64,000 nt of DNA, taken from positions 42,835 through 106,834 of the forward strand of contig JAHDXT010000010.1 of NCBI GenBank assembly GCA_023384095.1, written 5' to 3'. This stretch comes from Hyphomicrobiaceae bacterium. GTDB lineage: Bacteria > Pseudomonadota > Alphaproteobacteria > Rhizobiales > Hyphomicrobiaceae. Shown here in pieces: positions 28,833 to 38,302 of this stretch (position 1 is its first letter; each line of letters starts with the position of its first letter). Made by a program: the position numbers and the translations under genes. The notes beneath the pieces are model-generated. The model was not told the origin of the DNA. It ran no database searches and saw nothing but the letters and a program-made list of their open reading frames with translations.

Positions 28833-30944
28833 ATGCAGAGCGGCACGGCCCGGGAGGCGATCGGGCGGATCCTCAAGCCACGCTCGGTGGCCGTCTTCGG
28901 CGCCTCGGAGGACAAAGGCAAGTTCGGCGGCCGCATCCTTCACTACCTGATGAAGCATGGCTTCGAGGGGCGCATCCTGCCGATCAACCCCAACCGCTCC
29001 GCCGTCAACGGCATCCCCTGCTTTGCCGATATCAAGGATGTGCCCGGCCCCATCGACGTGGCGATCCTCGCCGTTCCGCAGGATCGCGTCGTGACGTCGC
29101 TGCAAGGCTGTGCGGCCAGCGGCGTGGGAGCGGCGATCATCGTCACCACCGGTTTCGCCGAGGCCAACGAGGAAGGCGCCCGCGTCCAGGACGAGTTCGT
29201 CGCCCTGTCGCGCGCGTCCGGCATGCGTCTCGTGGGGCCGAACTGCATGGGCCTCATCAACCCCAACCACAACCTGGCGCTGAGCTCGTCCTTGGTGCTG
29301 GACGTGCCGAAGCTGCAGCGCGGCCGGATCGGGCTGATCAGCCAGAGCGGAGCGCTCATGGTAGCCATGTACAACCGAGCCGAAGATGCCGGCCTCGGCT
29401 TCAGCGCCTGTGTCTCGCTCGGCAATCAGTGCGATCTCGAGATCTGCGACTTCTTCGATTATCTGATCGGCGATCCTGAGACCTCGGTCATTTGCATGTA
29501 TATCGAGGGTCTCAAGGACGGTCGTCGCTTCCGCTCCCTCGCCGAGCAGGCGCGCACGGCCGGCAAACCGGTCCTGGTCGTGAAGACCGGGCGGACAGAA
29601 GCCGGCGTGAAGGCCGCACGCTCCCACACCGCGAGCCTCGCGGGGGCCTACGAAGCCTTCGAGGCCGTCTGCCGCGACTGTGGCGTCGTCAGCCTGGACG
29701 ATCCGGACGGCATGCTGCTGCTCGCGGACATGCTGGTCCGTTTCGGTCCGCCCAGGGGCGACGGCATCGGCGTGTTCTCTCCCTCCGGTGGCGGTGCGGG
29801 GATCGGCGTCGACCGCGTTTCGGAAGCCGGCCTGCGGCTGGCCGAGCTATCACCTTCAACAAGGGCAAAGCTGGCGACCCTGCTTCTCCCGCCCCAGGCT
29901 GACAACCCCATCGATCTCGGTGGCCGTCTCGCCCCCGATGTGCCCGGCACCGCGGCGAAAATCATCGACGTGCTCGCGGGTGACCCCGATGTCGGCGCGT
30001 CCCTGATCATGCTCACAACCACGCCACGCTACGAGGCCGCCAGCGCCGAGATCGCCGACGCCTTCGTCGCGGCGGGCAAGCCCTTCGTCCTGGCGGTCAT
30101 GCCGGGAAGCGCGGCGGACGGAGTGAGACGTGTCCTTTGGGACGCCCGATGCCCCTTCGTCGACCGAGTGGACGACGCGGTCCGCGTGCTCGAGGGCTAC
30201 ATGAGCCTCACGTCCGGAAGCGGAGCGGCCCGGCCACCCGCTCGTCCCGCCGGTCTGCCTGGCGCGGCCGCCGAGCTCCGGGGGCCGCTCCTCGAGCATG
30301 AGGTGAAAGACCTGCTTCGCGCTTACGGCGTGCCTGTCGCGAGGGAGGAGCTGTGCGCCAGTGCCGATGCGGCCGTCGCCGCTGCCGAGGCGATCGGCTA
30401 TCCGGTGGCCATGAAGGTCGTGGCCCGCGACCTGATTCATAAGAGCGACATTGGCGGTGTGCGGCTCGATCTTGTGTCGGCGCAAGATGTGAGAGCGGCG
30501 TGGGAAGGAATTGTCGCGTCGGTTGGGCAGAAGGCGCCCGGCTGCGCTTTTCAGGGCTGCCTCGTTTCCGAGATGGTGAAATGGCAGGACGAGCTGATCG
30601 TCGGCGTCAAGCGCGACGACCAGTTCGGGCCGATGGTCCTCGTCGGCTTCGGAGGTGTGACGGTGGAGCTCGACCCGGATACGGCAATTATGCCCGCCCC
30701 GGTCGATCCGGCCGGCGCCGAGCGGCTGCTGCGGAGATTGCGCCGCTTTTCCCTGCTCGACGGCTACCGCGGCCGGCGGAAGGCCGACCTGGGCTCGCTG
30801 GCGGACGCGGTCGCGCGGGTCTCCTGGCTGGCGTGCGATCATGGCGAGCGTATCGTCGAGCTCGACATCAATCCGCTGGTGATCCGCGCGGACAACGGCC
30901 GGCCGGTCGCGGTGGACGCTCGCGCGGCGGTTGTCGATCCGTAA
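28833..30944 (+). CDS. NDP-forming acyl-CoA synthetase (fused alpha and beta parts)
   Basis: Makes an acyl-CoA from a free acid, CoA and ATP, giving ADP and phosphate through a phosphohistidine. The ATG at 28833 (AGGAG upstream) gives 703 residues. Domain order is CoA-binding (KPRSVAVFGASEDKGKFGG, residues ~15-140), succinyl-CoA ligase-like with the phospho-histidine His265 in ARSHTASLAGAYEAF, then an ATP-grasp part from about 480 (YPVAMKVVARDLIHKSDIGG). Enzymes of this class activate acetate, aromatic acids or, in DddX-type proteins, DMSP. The substrate here is unknown, but it likely feeds the two preceding enzymes. Confidence 0.9.
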   Translation: MQSGTAREAIGRILKPRSVAVFGASEDKGKFGGRILHYLMKHGFEGRILPINPNRSAVNGIPCFADIKDVPGPIDVAILAVPQDRVVTSLQGCAASGVGAAIIVTTGFAEANEEGARVQDEFVALSRASGMRLVGPNCMGLINPNHNLALSSSLVLDVPKLQRGRIGLISQSGALMVAMYNRAEDAGLGFSACVSLGNQCDLEICDFFDYLIGDPETSVICMYIEGLKDGRRFRSLAEQARTAGKPVLVVKTGRTEAGVKAARSHTASLAGAYEAFEAVCRDCGVVSLDDPDGMLLLADMLVRFGPPRGDGIGVFSPSGGGAGIGVDRVSEAGLRLAELSPSTRAKLATLLLPPQADNPIDLGGRLAPDVPGTAAKIIDVLAGDPDVGASLIMLTTTPRYEAASAEIADAFVAAGKPFVLAVMPGSAADGVRRVLWDARCPFVDRVDDAVRVLEGYMSLTSGSGAARPPARPAGLPGAAAELRGPLLEHEVKDLLRAYGVPVAREELCASADAAVAAAEAIGYPVAMKVVARDLIHKSDIGGVRLDLVSAQDVRAAWEGIVASVGQKAPGCAFQGCLVSEMVKWQDELIVGVKRDDQFGPMVLVGFGGVTVELDPDTAIMPAPVDPAGAERLLRRLRRFSLLDGYRGRRKADLGSLADAVARVSWLACDHGERIVELDINPLVIRADNGRPVAVDARAAVVDP

Positions 30945-31078
30945 CGTGGAGTTGACCCACTGGTGCCAACTCGCAACACTGCCACCCCAACCTTGCGCGA
31001 GGCTGGACAGTCAGTGGACCCGTGCAAATGCTTGTGCTCTGATCGCCGCCACCGGTCGGGGGCCGCAGGGCAGGGGCT

Positions 31079-34000
31079 GTGTTCACGTTTTGGTGCAAGA
31101 CTGCAGACGCGTTCTGGAGAAGGTGGCGTTCGAAAATCGGGCCCCAATGTAGATTCGTATTCTTCTTCAGTGCTCTAGTTCTTGCAGGGTCGATTCTGAC
31201 TCCCACCCTGGCAGCGCCGCCTGCCGTATGTCAGACCGGAAACTCGCCGGTATCGTCGTCGCCGTATGTCGTCTGTCGCGCCGACAGCAACTCGGCCTGG
31301 ATCAGCGCAAACAGTGGCGGCACCTATTACCCGCTTAGTGTGTGCCAATCGCTGGGGTACACCAGCGTTTCCGCTTATGGCGGCACTTGCGGAAACGTGT
31401 GCGGCCGTTGTCAAAGTGCAACCTCCTGTTCGTCACCCGGCAGTGAGACGTACGACAGCGGCGGAGCACCTTCGCTTGCCTCGTTGAATGCCGGGGGAAC
31501 GCTCGCCATCACCGTCCAGTGGCGATGCGCGGGTCCCCTCACGTCGCCCACCATGGAACTGACGCCTCCCGCCAATTTCGCGGCCTCCGGTCCCCACGGT
31601 GGTCCCTTCCCGCCGACGCCAACCAGCTACGTCGTGCGAAACACGGGCGGCGGCACGCTCAACTGGTCCGCCAGCGGCCCGTCCTGGCTGACGCTCTCGC
31701 CGTCAAGCGGCAGCCTCGCCGCCGGCGCTTCCCAGACCGTCACGGCAACGGTGAACGCCAGCGCCAACGCCCTTTCGCCCAACACATACGCGGGTGCCAT
31801 CAGCTTTTCCAGCAACGGCGGCCCGGCCACGCGCACCGCCACGCTGGCCGTAACCAAAGCGCAGACGACCACAACGATCACATCCGATGCGCCCGACCCG
31901 AGCGTGTTCGGCGAGCACTATCCCGTCTCGGTCAACGTATTGCCCGTGGCTCCGGCCGCCGGCACGCCGACGGGCACGGTGACGGTCAGCGACGATCTCG
32001 GCAACAGCTGCCCGGTGACACTCAGCGGTGGCGCGGGCTCATGCAGCTTGCCCAGCACTCAGGTCGGCACCCGCACGCTGACCGCGAGCTATCCGGGCGA
32101 CGTGAACTTCACGGCCAGCTCCGATACCGAGAGCCATGCCATCGGCCAGGGGGCGACCACCACCACCATCACCTCCGATGGGCCCGACCCGAGCGTGTTC
32201 GGCGAGCCCTATCCCGTCTCGGTCAACGTATTGCCCGTGGCTCCGGCCGCCGGCACTCCGACGGGCACGGTGACGATCGCGGACGATGTCGGCAATAGCT
32301 GCCCGGTGACGCTTAGCGGTGGCGCGGGCTCGTGCAGCCTGCCTAGTACGCACGTCGGCACCCGCACGCTGACCGCGAGCTATGTCGGTGACGTGAGCTT
32401 CACGGGCAGCTCCGGAACCGCGGATCATATCGTCGGCAAGGGCGCTACGACGACCACGATTACCGGGATCTCGCCCAACCCGAGCGTGTTCGGTGAGCCC
32501 TATACTGTCGCAGTCGATGTCGCGCCCGTAGCTCCCGCCGCCGGCACACCCGGCGGCGCTGTGACCATCAGCGACGATCTCGGTAACAACTGCACCGCCA
32601 CCCTCGCCGCCGGTTCGGCCTCGTGCGCCCTGCCGAGCGCCCAGGTCGGCCCGCGCACGATTACTGCCAGCTACGGCGGCGATACGAGCTTTGCCGGCAG
32701 CACGGGGACGGCTGTGCACGGCATAGATCAGGGCACGACCACGACGACGATCACGGACGACAGTCCAGATCCGAGCGTGTTCGGCGAGGCCTACACCGTG
32801 TCGGTGATGGTCGCGCCGAGCGGCAGTGCCGTTGGCACGCCGACGGGCACGGTGACGATCGAGGACGATGTCGGCAATAGCTGCCCGGTGACGCTCAGCG
32901 GTGGCGCTGGCTCGTGCAACTTGCCCAGCACGCACGTCGGCAGCCGCACGCTCACTGCGAGCTATATCGGCGATGCGAACTTCACAGCCAGCGCAGATAC
33001 CGAGAGCCACGCCATCGGCCAGGGTGCGACCACCACAACCATCACCTCCGATGCGCCCGATCCAAGCGTGTTCGGCCAGCCCTACAACGTTTCCGTCCAG
33101 GTCACGCCGGATGGCGCAGCCGCCGGCACGCCGACGGGCAGCATCACGGTGAGCGATGGCTCGAATACGTGCACGACGCCGGCGCTGTCGGGCGCTGGCA
33201 TCGCGTCGTGCGCCATTAACGGTACGCCTGTTGGGGCCGCGATGCTGACGGCCACCTACGCCGGCGACGCCAACTTCACTGGCAGCTCCGGTACTGAGCC
33301 GCACACCGTCGACCAGATTACCACGACCGTCTCTGTGACCGCTTCGGTCAATCCCAGCCTCGAGGGCCAGTCGGTCACCTTCACGGCGAGCGTTTCGCCC
33401 GCGGCCGCAAGCGGCACCGTGACGTTCAAGGACGGCGCAGCCGTGATCGGCACGGGGACCCTCGCCGGAGGCGCCGCGAGCATCTCCGTCTCGACGCTCT
33501 CGGCCGGTCCTCACTCCATCACGGCCGTCTACAACGGCGACACCAACCACGCCACATCGGCCTCTCCCGTGCTCGTGCACACCGTCACCCCTAACGGAAG
33601 CATCATCCTGGCGGTTGCCGCATCCGAGGGTGACGGTACCTTCTCGTTCACCTCTCCGACGCCTGCCCTCACGACATCCTTGATGACCAGCGGCGGCAGC
33701 GGGCAGGCATCCGCGGCATCGCTCAATCCGGGCACTTACACGGTGATGGTCGGGCTCCCGACAGGCTTCGGTCTGACCTCCGTGACATGCTCCGACGGGG
33801 ACAGCACCGGCAGCACGGCGACCAGGTCGGCGACCATCGTGCTGGCGCCGGCAGAGACGGTGACGTGCACCTTCAGCTCGGTCAACTCGCGCAAAAAGAC
33901 GGTCGAGGTGATCAGCCACTTCATGAGCCGGCGGGCGGACATGCTGCTGAGCAACGGCCCCGATCCCAACCGGCAGGTCGACCGGCTGCTCGAGGCCGGC

Positions 34001-35188
34001 GGCGGCAGCGGTGCGTCAGGGGCGGGCTTCGCCGAGGGCGGCGGGCTGGGCTCGCCCAGTGCTCTGGGCGGTCCGTCCCGGTTCGCCAACTCGGCGGCGG
34101 GCACGGCGGGGTCGCCGTTCGGCGGTTTCTCGGGCACGAACCAGTTCACCGGCAACGGCCGCCGCAGCATCGAGGAGCGCATCGGCGAGCTGGGACTTGG
34201 CAGCAGCTTGCCGGACGAGACGCCACCGGGACTTTCGCCTGTAACCGTTACGGGCAGCAATGACGGGCCGATGCGGATGTCGTTCGCAACGAGCCTCGCG
34301 CAGGTCATGCGCTACAACGCTGAGATCGAGAAGCGCAGGTCGACAGGCGAGCTCGGGAGCGGGGCAAACCTTGCCCCGGACGCGCTCGCCAGGCCGCGAG
34401 CCGTTGCTTCGCCTTTCGACATCTGGGCCGAAGGCCACTATCGCGTGTTCTCCGACGACCGTGACCGGCAGGATGCGGATGGCCACTTCGGCGTCGTCTA
34501 CCTGGGGGCAGACTATGTCGTCACGCCGTGGCTGCTCATCGGGGCGCTCGTCCAGTACGACTCGATGGAGGAGAGCTCGCGCAAGGACAATTACCGCATC
34601 GAGGGGCACGGCTGGATGGCGGGGCCATACGCAACGGTGCGCCTGTCCGACGAGATTTTCCTGCAGGGCCGGGCGGCCTGGGGCACGTCTTCGAACACGG
34701 TGAGCCCCTTCCTCACGTATAGCGACGACTTCGACAGCGAGCGCTGGCTTGTCAGCAGCACCCTCGTCGGGCGCTGGGAGTTTGGACGCTGGCAGCTCCG
34801 CCCGAACGCCACGCTGGCCTACATCGAGGATGTTTCGAGCGCCTATACCGACAGCCTCGGCGTGCCGATCCCCGGGGTCAAGGTGTCGCTCGGGCAGCTC
34901 AAAGCCGGCCCCGAGGTCTCCTATCGCTTCAGCTTCGCCGACGGGACCGAGATCGAGCCGCACCTCGGGTTGCACGCGATCTGGAACTTCGCGAGCTCCG
35001 ATGAGGCGGCCGATTTCGGCGGCACGCTCACCGGACCGGAGGAGCTGCGCGGCCGGATCGAGCTCGGGCTGCGCGCCGCATTCCAGGGCGGCGTCGCCGT
35101 GGACTTCTCCGGCAGCTACGACGGCATCGGCTCGGAGACGTTCCATTCGACGGGCGGGCGCATAACGGTGCGCGTGCCGCTCAACTGA
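31079..35188 (+). CDS. Autotransporter with Cys-rich, BACON-like and Ig-like repeat passenger
   Basis: A predicted surface protein of 1369 residues. A GTG start with GGGGCAGGGGCT upstream gives an unusually long signal region (about 46 residues, basic then hydrophobic, ending TLAA). Next come a Cys-rich module (about 50-153), a BACON-like domain (about 165-262: WLTLSPSSGSLAAGASQTV), and five Ig-like units of 97 residues (263-747). A sixth diverged unit, a Gly-rich stretch and an autotransporter beta-barrel (about 1110-1369, from FDIWAEGHYRVF) complete it. No beta-helix is apparent. It is probably an adhesin, by architecture. The final residue is Asn, not the common Phe. Confidence 0.88.
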   Translation: MFTFWCKTADAFWRRWRSKIGPQCRFVFFFSALVLAGSILTPTLAAPPAVCQTGNSPVSSSPYVVCRADSNSAWISANSGGTYYPLSVCQSLGYTSVSAYGGTCGNVCGRCQSATSCSSPGSETYDSGGAPSLASLNAGGTLAITVQWRCAGPLTSPTMELTPPANFAASGPHGGPFPPTPTSYVVRNTGGGTLNWSASGPSWLTLSPSSGSLAAGASQTVTATVNASANALSPNTYAGAISFSSNGGPATRTATLAVTKAQTTTTITSDAPDPSVFGEHYPVSVNVLPVAPAAGTPTGTVTVSDDLGNSCPVTLSGGAGSCSLPSTQVGTRTLTASYPGDVNFTASSDTESHAIGQGATTTTITSDGPDPSVFGEPYPVSVNVLPVAPAAGTPTGTVTIADDVGNSCPVTLSGGAGSCSLPSTHVGTRTLTASYVGDVSFTGSSGTADHIVGKGATTTTITGISPNPSVFGEPYTVAVDVAPVAPAAGTPGGAVTISDDLGNNCTATLAAGSASCALPSAQVGPRTITASYGGDTSFAGSTGTAVHGIDQGTTTTTITDDSPDPSVFGEAYTVSVMVAPSGSAVGTPTGTVTIEDDVGNSCPVTLSGGAGSCNLPSTHVGSRTLTASYIGDANFTASADTESHAIGQGATTTTITSDAPDPSVFGQPYNVSVQVTPDGAAAGTPTGSITVSDGSNTCTTPALSGAGIASCAINGTPVGAAMLTATYAGDANFTGSSGTEPHTVDQITTTVSVTASVNPSLEGQSVTFTASVSPAAASGTVTFKDGAAVIGTGTLAGGAASISVSTLSAGPHSITAVYNGDTNHATSASPVLVHTVTPNGSIILAVAASEGDGTFSFTSPTPALTTSLMTSGGSGQASAASLNPGTYTVMVGLPTGFGLTSVTCSDGDSTGSTATRSATIVLAPAETVTCTFSSVNSRKKTVEVISHFMSRRADMLLSNGPDPNRQVDRLLEAGGGSGASGAGFAEGGGLGSPSALGGPSRFANSAAGTAGSPFGGFSGTNQFTGNGRRSIEERIGELGLGSSLPDETPPGLSPVTVTGSNDGPMRMSFATSLAQVMRYNAEIEKRRSTGELGSGANLAPDALARPRAVASPFDIWAEGHYRVFSDDRDRQDADGHFGVVYLGADYVVTPWLLIGALVQYDSMEESSRKDNYRIEGHGWMAGPYATVRLSDEIFLQGRAAWGTSSNTVSPFLTYSDDFDSERWLVSSTLVGRWEFGRWQLRPNATLAYIEDVSSAYTDSLGVPIPGVKVSLGQLKAGPEVSYRFSFADGTEIEPHLGLHAIWNFASSDEAADFGGTLTGPEELRGRIELGLRAAFQGGVAVDFSGSYDGIGSETFHSTGGRITVRVPLN
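31865..33319 (+). repeat. Five in-frame tandem units of 291 bp (Ig-like)
   Basis: The anchor AGCGTGTTCG occurs at 31901, 32192, 32483, 32774 and 33065, exactly 291 bases apart. Each unit encodes 97 residues starting TTTTIT and containing PSVFGEPY and SYxGDxxFT. Units 1 and 2 are near identical at the DNA level (for example CGTATTGCCCGTGGCTCC in both), while unit 3 has drifted. This indicates recent duplication or gene conversion, and copy number may vary between strains. Confidence 0.92.
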
Positions 35189-35291
35189 GGGGCCACCCGG
35201 TCGGCCGGGCGGGGTGCTGCGGCGACCTGTGAGCGAATGGATCGGCGTGCGTTAATCCGCGCCGATGACCAGCCGGCGCCGGCGGTCGCCC

Positions 35292-35750
35292 TCAGACCGG
35301 CACGGGCTCGACGACCAGGACGGTGCCGTGTGCCGCCATGACCTTGGCGCGGGCGCCCTTCGGCAGGTCGGGCCCCTCGGCGACCCAGACGGTGTCGCCC
35401 ACCCGCACTCTGCCGCGGCCGCCGGAGATCGGCTCATCGACGGTGACGACCCGGCCGACGTACTGCTGGCCGCGCACGTTGAGGTCCGGCTGGTCGCTCA
35501 CGACCACGTCCGGGCGTGCGTAGCGGCGCACCCAGAACACCGACAGCATGGAGACGACGCCGAATGCGATCACCTGCCATTGCCAGGCGATGTCGGTGCC
35601 GAGAGCCAGCAGCCCGACGAGGACCGCCGCCAGCCCGAACCAGAGCAGGTGAACCCCCGGGAGCACCGTTTCCAGGACGAACAGGATGATGGCCAGGAAG
35701 AACCAGTGCCAGACCCCGAGGCTCCAGAGATAGTCGACGATCGCCTGCAT
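35292..35750 (-). CDS. NfeD-like membrane protein
   Basis: Short NfeD proteins pair with SPFH-domain proteins at membrane microdomains. The ATG at 35750 gives 152 residues. There are two or three membrane segments (WHWFFLAIILFVLETVLPGV and VLVGLLALGTDIAWQWQV), then a soluble OB-fold domain with GQQYVGRVVTVDEPISGGRGRV. It lies downstream of the stomatin-like gene on the same strand, the standard qmcA-nfeD pairing. Confidence 0.92.
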   Translation of the reverse strand: MQAIVDYLWSLGVWHWFFLAIILFVLETVLPGVHLLWFGLAAVLVGLLALGTDIAWQWQVIAFGVVSMLSVFWVRRYARPDVVVSDQPDLNVRGQQYVGRVVTVDEPISGGRGRVRVGDTVWVAEGPDLPKGARAKVMAAHGTVLVVEPVPV

Positions 35751-35827
35751 GCTGCCTCGCCTGCTCCTGCGCTTCCCGCGGCGTGCGCTCACTCGTGGCC
35801 GGCCCGCGCAAGCGGGCCAGGTTTCGA

Positions 35828-36802
<975 letters not shown>

Positions 36803-36944
36803 GACAGTATCTCCCCGAAAACGGAAAAAGGAACGAGCCGACTGCAGCCCAGCATACTGCCGCTTTTAGGGCGCAGACGCCAAGTTTTGGTTAACGGACG
36901 ATTGAGGAAGTGTGACTTTCGGGACGGTCCGGCGTCCGGCAGCC

Positions 36945-38006
36945 TCACACCCAGCCCATCAGCTCGCGGCGGACGACGTGCTCGATGACGCGCATGCCCT
37001 CCGTGCTGTCGTTGAGCGCCGGGATGTAGGCGAACTGCTCGCCGCCGCCTTGCAGGAAGTAGCCCCGGTTCTCGACGTCCAGCTCCTCGAGCGTCTCCAG
37101 GCAGTCGGCTGTGAATCCGGGCGCCACCACGGCGAGCCGTCTGATGCCGGACCGGGCGAGCTGCTTCACCGTCTCGTCCGTGTAGGGCTGCAGCCAGACG
37201 TCGGTTCCGAAACGCGACTGGAAGGTCGTGCGCCAGTCCTCCTGCGGCCAGCCGAGCCTCTCGCGCAGCAGGCGCGAGGTCTTCTGGCATTGGCAATGAT
37301 AAGGGTCGCCCTGGCGGAGATACTTCTCCGGCATGCCGTGGAACGTGGCGATGATGGCGTCGGGCCGGAACCCGATCCGGCTCAGGCCGGTCTCGACCGA
37401 GCGCGCCAGCGCATCGATATAGACCGGGTCGTCGTACCAGGCCGGGGCAACCCGGGCGTACGGCTGCCAGCGCCGCTTCATCAAGGCCCGGAAGGCCTGG
37501 TCGCAAGCAGTCGCGGTGGTCGCGGCGGCATACTGCGGATAGAGCGGCACGAGCAGAATGCGGTCGCAACCCTGCTGCTGCAGCCATTCGATGCGGCTCT
37601 CGGTCGTGGGATTGGCGTAGCGCATCGCCCAATCGACCACGATGCGCGGATCGGACTCGAGAGCAGCGGCGAGCTGCTCCGCCTGATTGCGCGTGATCGT
37701 CTTCAGCGGTCCCTCGTCCTGCTCCTTGTTCCAGATCCTGTCGTAGTCCCGCCCCTTGGGCCCGGGGCGCCTGGTCAGGATGACGAGGTTCAGCAGCGGC
37801 CACCAGACGAGCCGCGGGGTCTCGATGACCCTGCGGTCCGACAGGAACTCCTTGAGATAGCGCCGCATAGACCGATAGTCGGTCGCGTCGGGCGTCCCGA
37901 GGTTGAGCAGCAGGACGCCAATGCGGCCGTGCCGGGCCGGCGGATGCTGCGCAGGCCGGGCGGGGCGGTCCGTCTCCAACGTGGCGGTCTTGGGCACTTC
38001 ATCCAC
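36945..38006 (-). CDS. hemH: Ferrochelatase
   Basis: Inserts iron(II) into protoporphyrin IX, the last step of protoheme synthesis. The family start RIGVLLLNLGTPDATDYRSMRRYL is followed by LLVPLYPQYAAATTATA, IIATFHGMPEKYLRQGDPYHCQCQ with the conserved catalytic His, and the terminal VVAPGFTADCLETLEELDVEN. No ATG is available in frame. A GTG at 38006 is used here (353 residues); a TTG at 38063 or GTG at 37997 are alternatives, and none has a strong ribosome site. Confidence 0.93.
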   Translation of the reverse strand: MDEVPKTATLETDRPARPAQHPPARHGRIGVLLLNLGTPDATDYRSMRRYLKEFLSDRRVIETPRLVWWPLLNLVILTRRPGPKGRDYDRIWNKEQDEGPLKTITRNQAEQLAAALESDPRIVVDWAMRYANPTTESRIEWLQQQGCDRILLVPLYPQYAAATTATACDQAFRALMKRRWQPYARVAPAWYDDPVYIDALARSVETGLSRIGFRPDAIIATFHGMPEKYLRQGDPYHCQCQKTSRLLRERLGWPQEDWRTTFQSRFGTDVWLQPYTDETVKQLARSGIRRLAVVAPGFTADCLETLEELDVENRGYFLQGGGEQFAYIPALNDSTEGMRVIEHVVRRELMGWV

Positions 38007-38173
38007 CGGGGCAAAGGATCTCGATCGGCTGCCATGGGCGGCACGACAATCTCTCTGCCACAATCGGCGTTCCGCGCCAGCCCGCCTCGTGACGCAGGTG
38101 GCCCCTTACGAGTCGGCCGCTCGGAGTTAGCGCTTTTTTCGAGCAAACGCGATCAAGAGTTGCAATACGTGGC

Positions 38174-38229
38174 CCCTGGGTCCCGGCTCTCCGCGCTCAT
38201 GCGCGGCTGCGAAGAGCCGGGACCCAGGG
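38174..38229. repeat. 56-bp intergenic palindromic element
   Basis: A perfect 17-bp inverted repeat (38174-38190 with 38213-38229, CCCTGGGTCCCGGCTCT) encloses a second perfect hairpin CCGCGC-TCAT-GCGCGG. It lies between hemH and the hybrid-kinase gene and has no T-run. Elements with this GAGCCGGGACCCAGGG arm are familiar between genes of Hyphomicrobiales; only one copy is visible here. Confidence 0.8.
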
Positions 38230-38302
38230 CAGAAGATACTTGTCGTGTGCCGTGTCCGACGCCATTCGGTTGGAAAACGGTCTGACCTGGACGCGACCAG
38301 GA

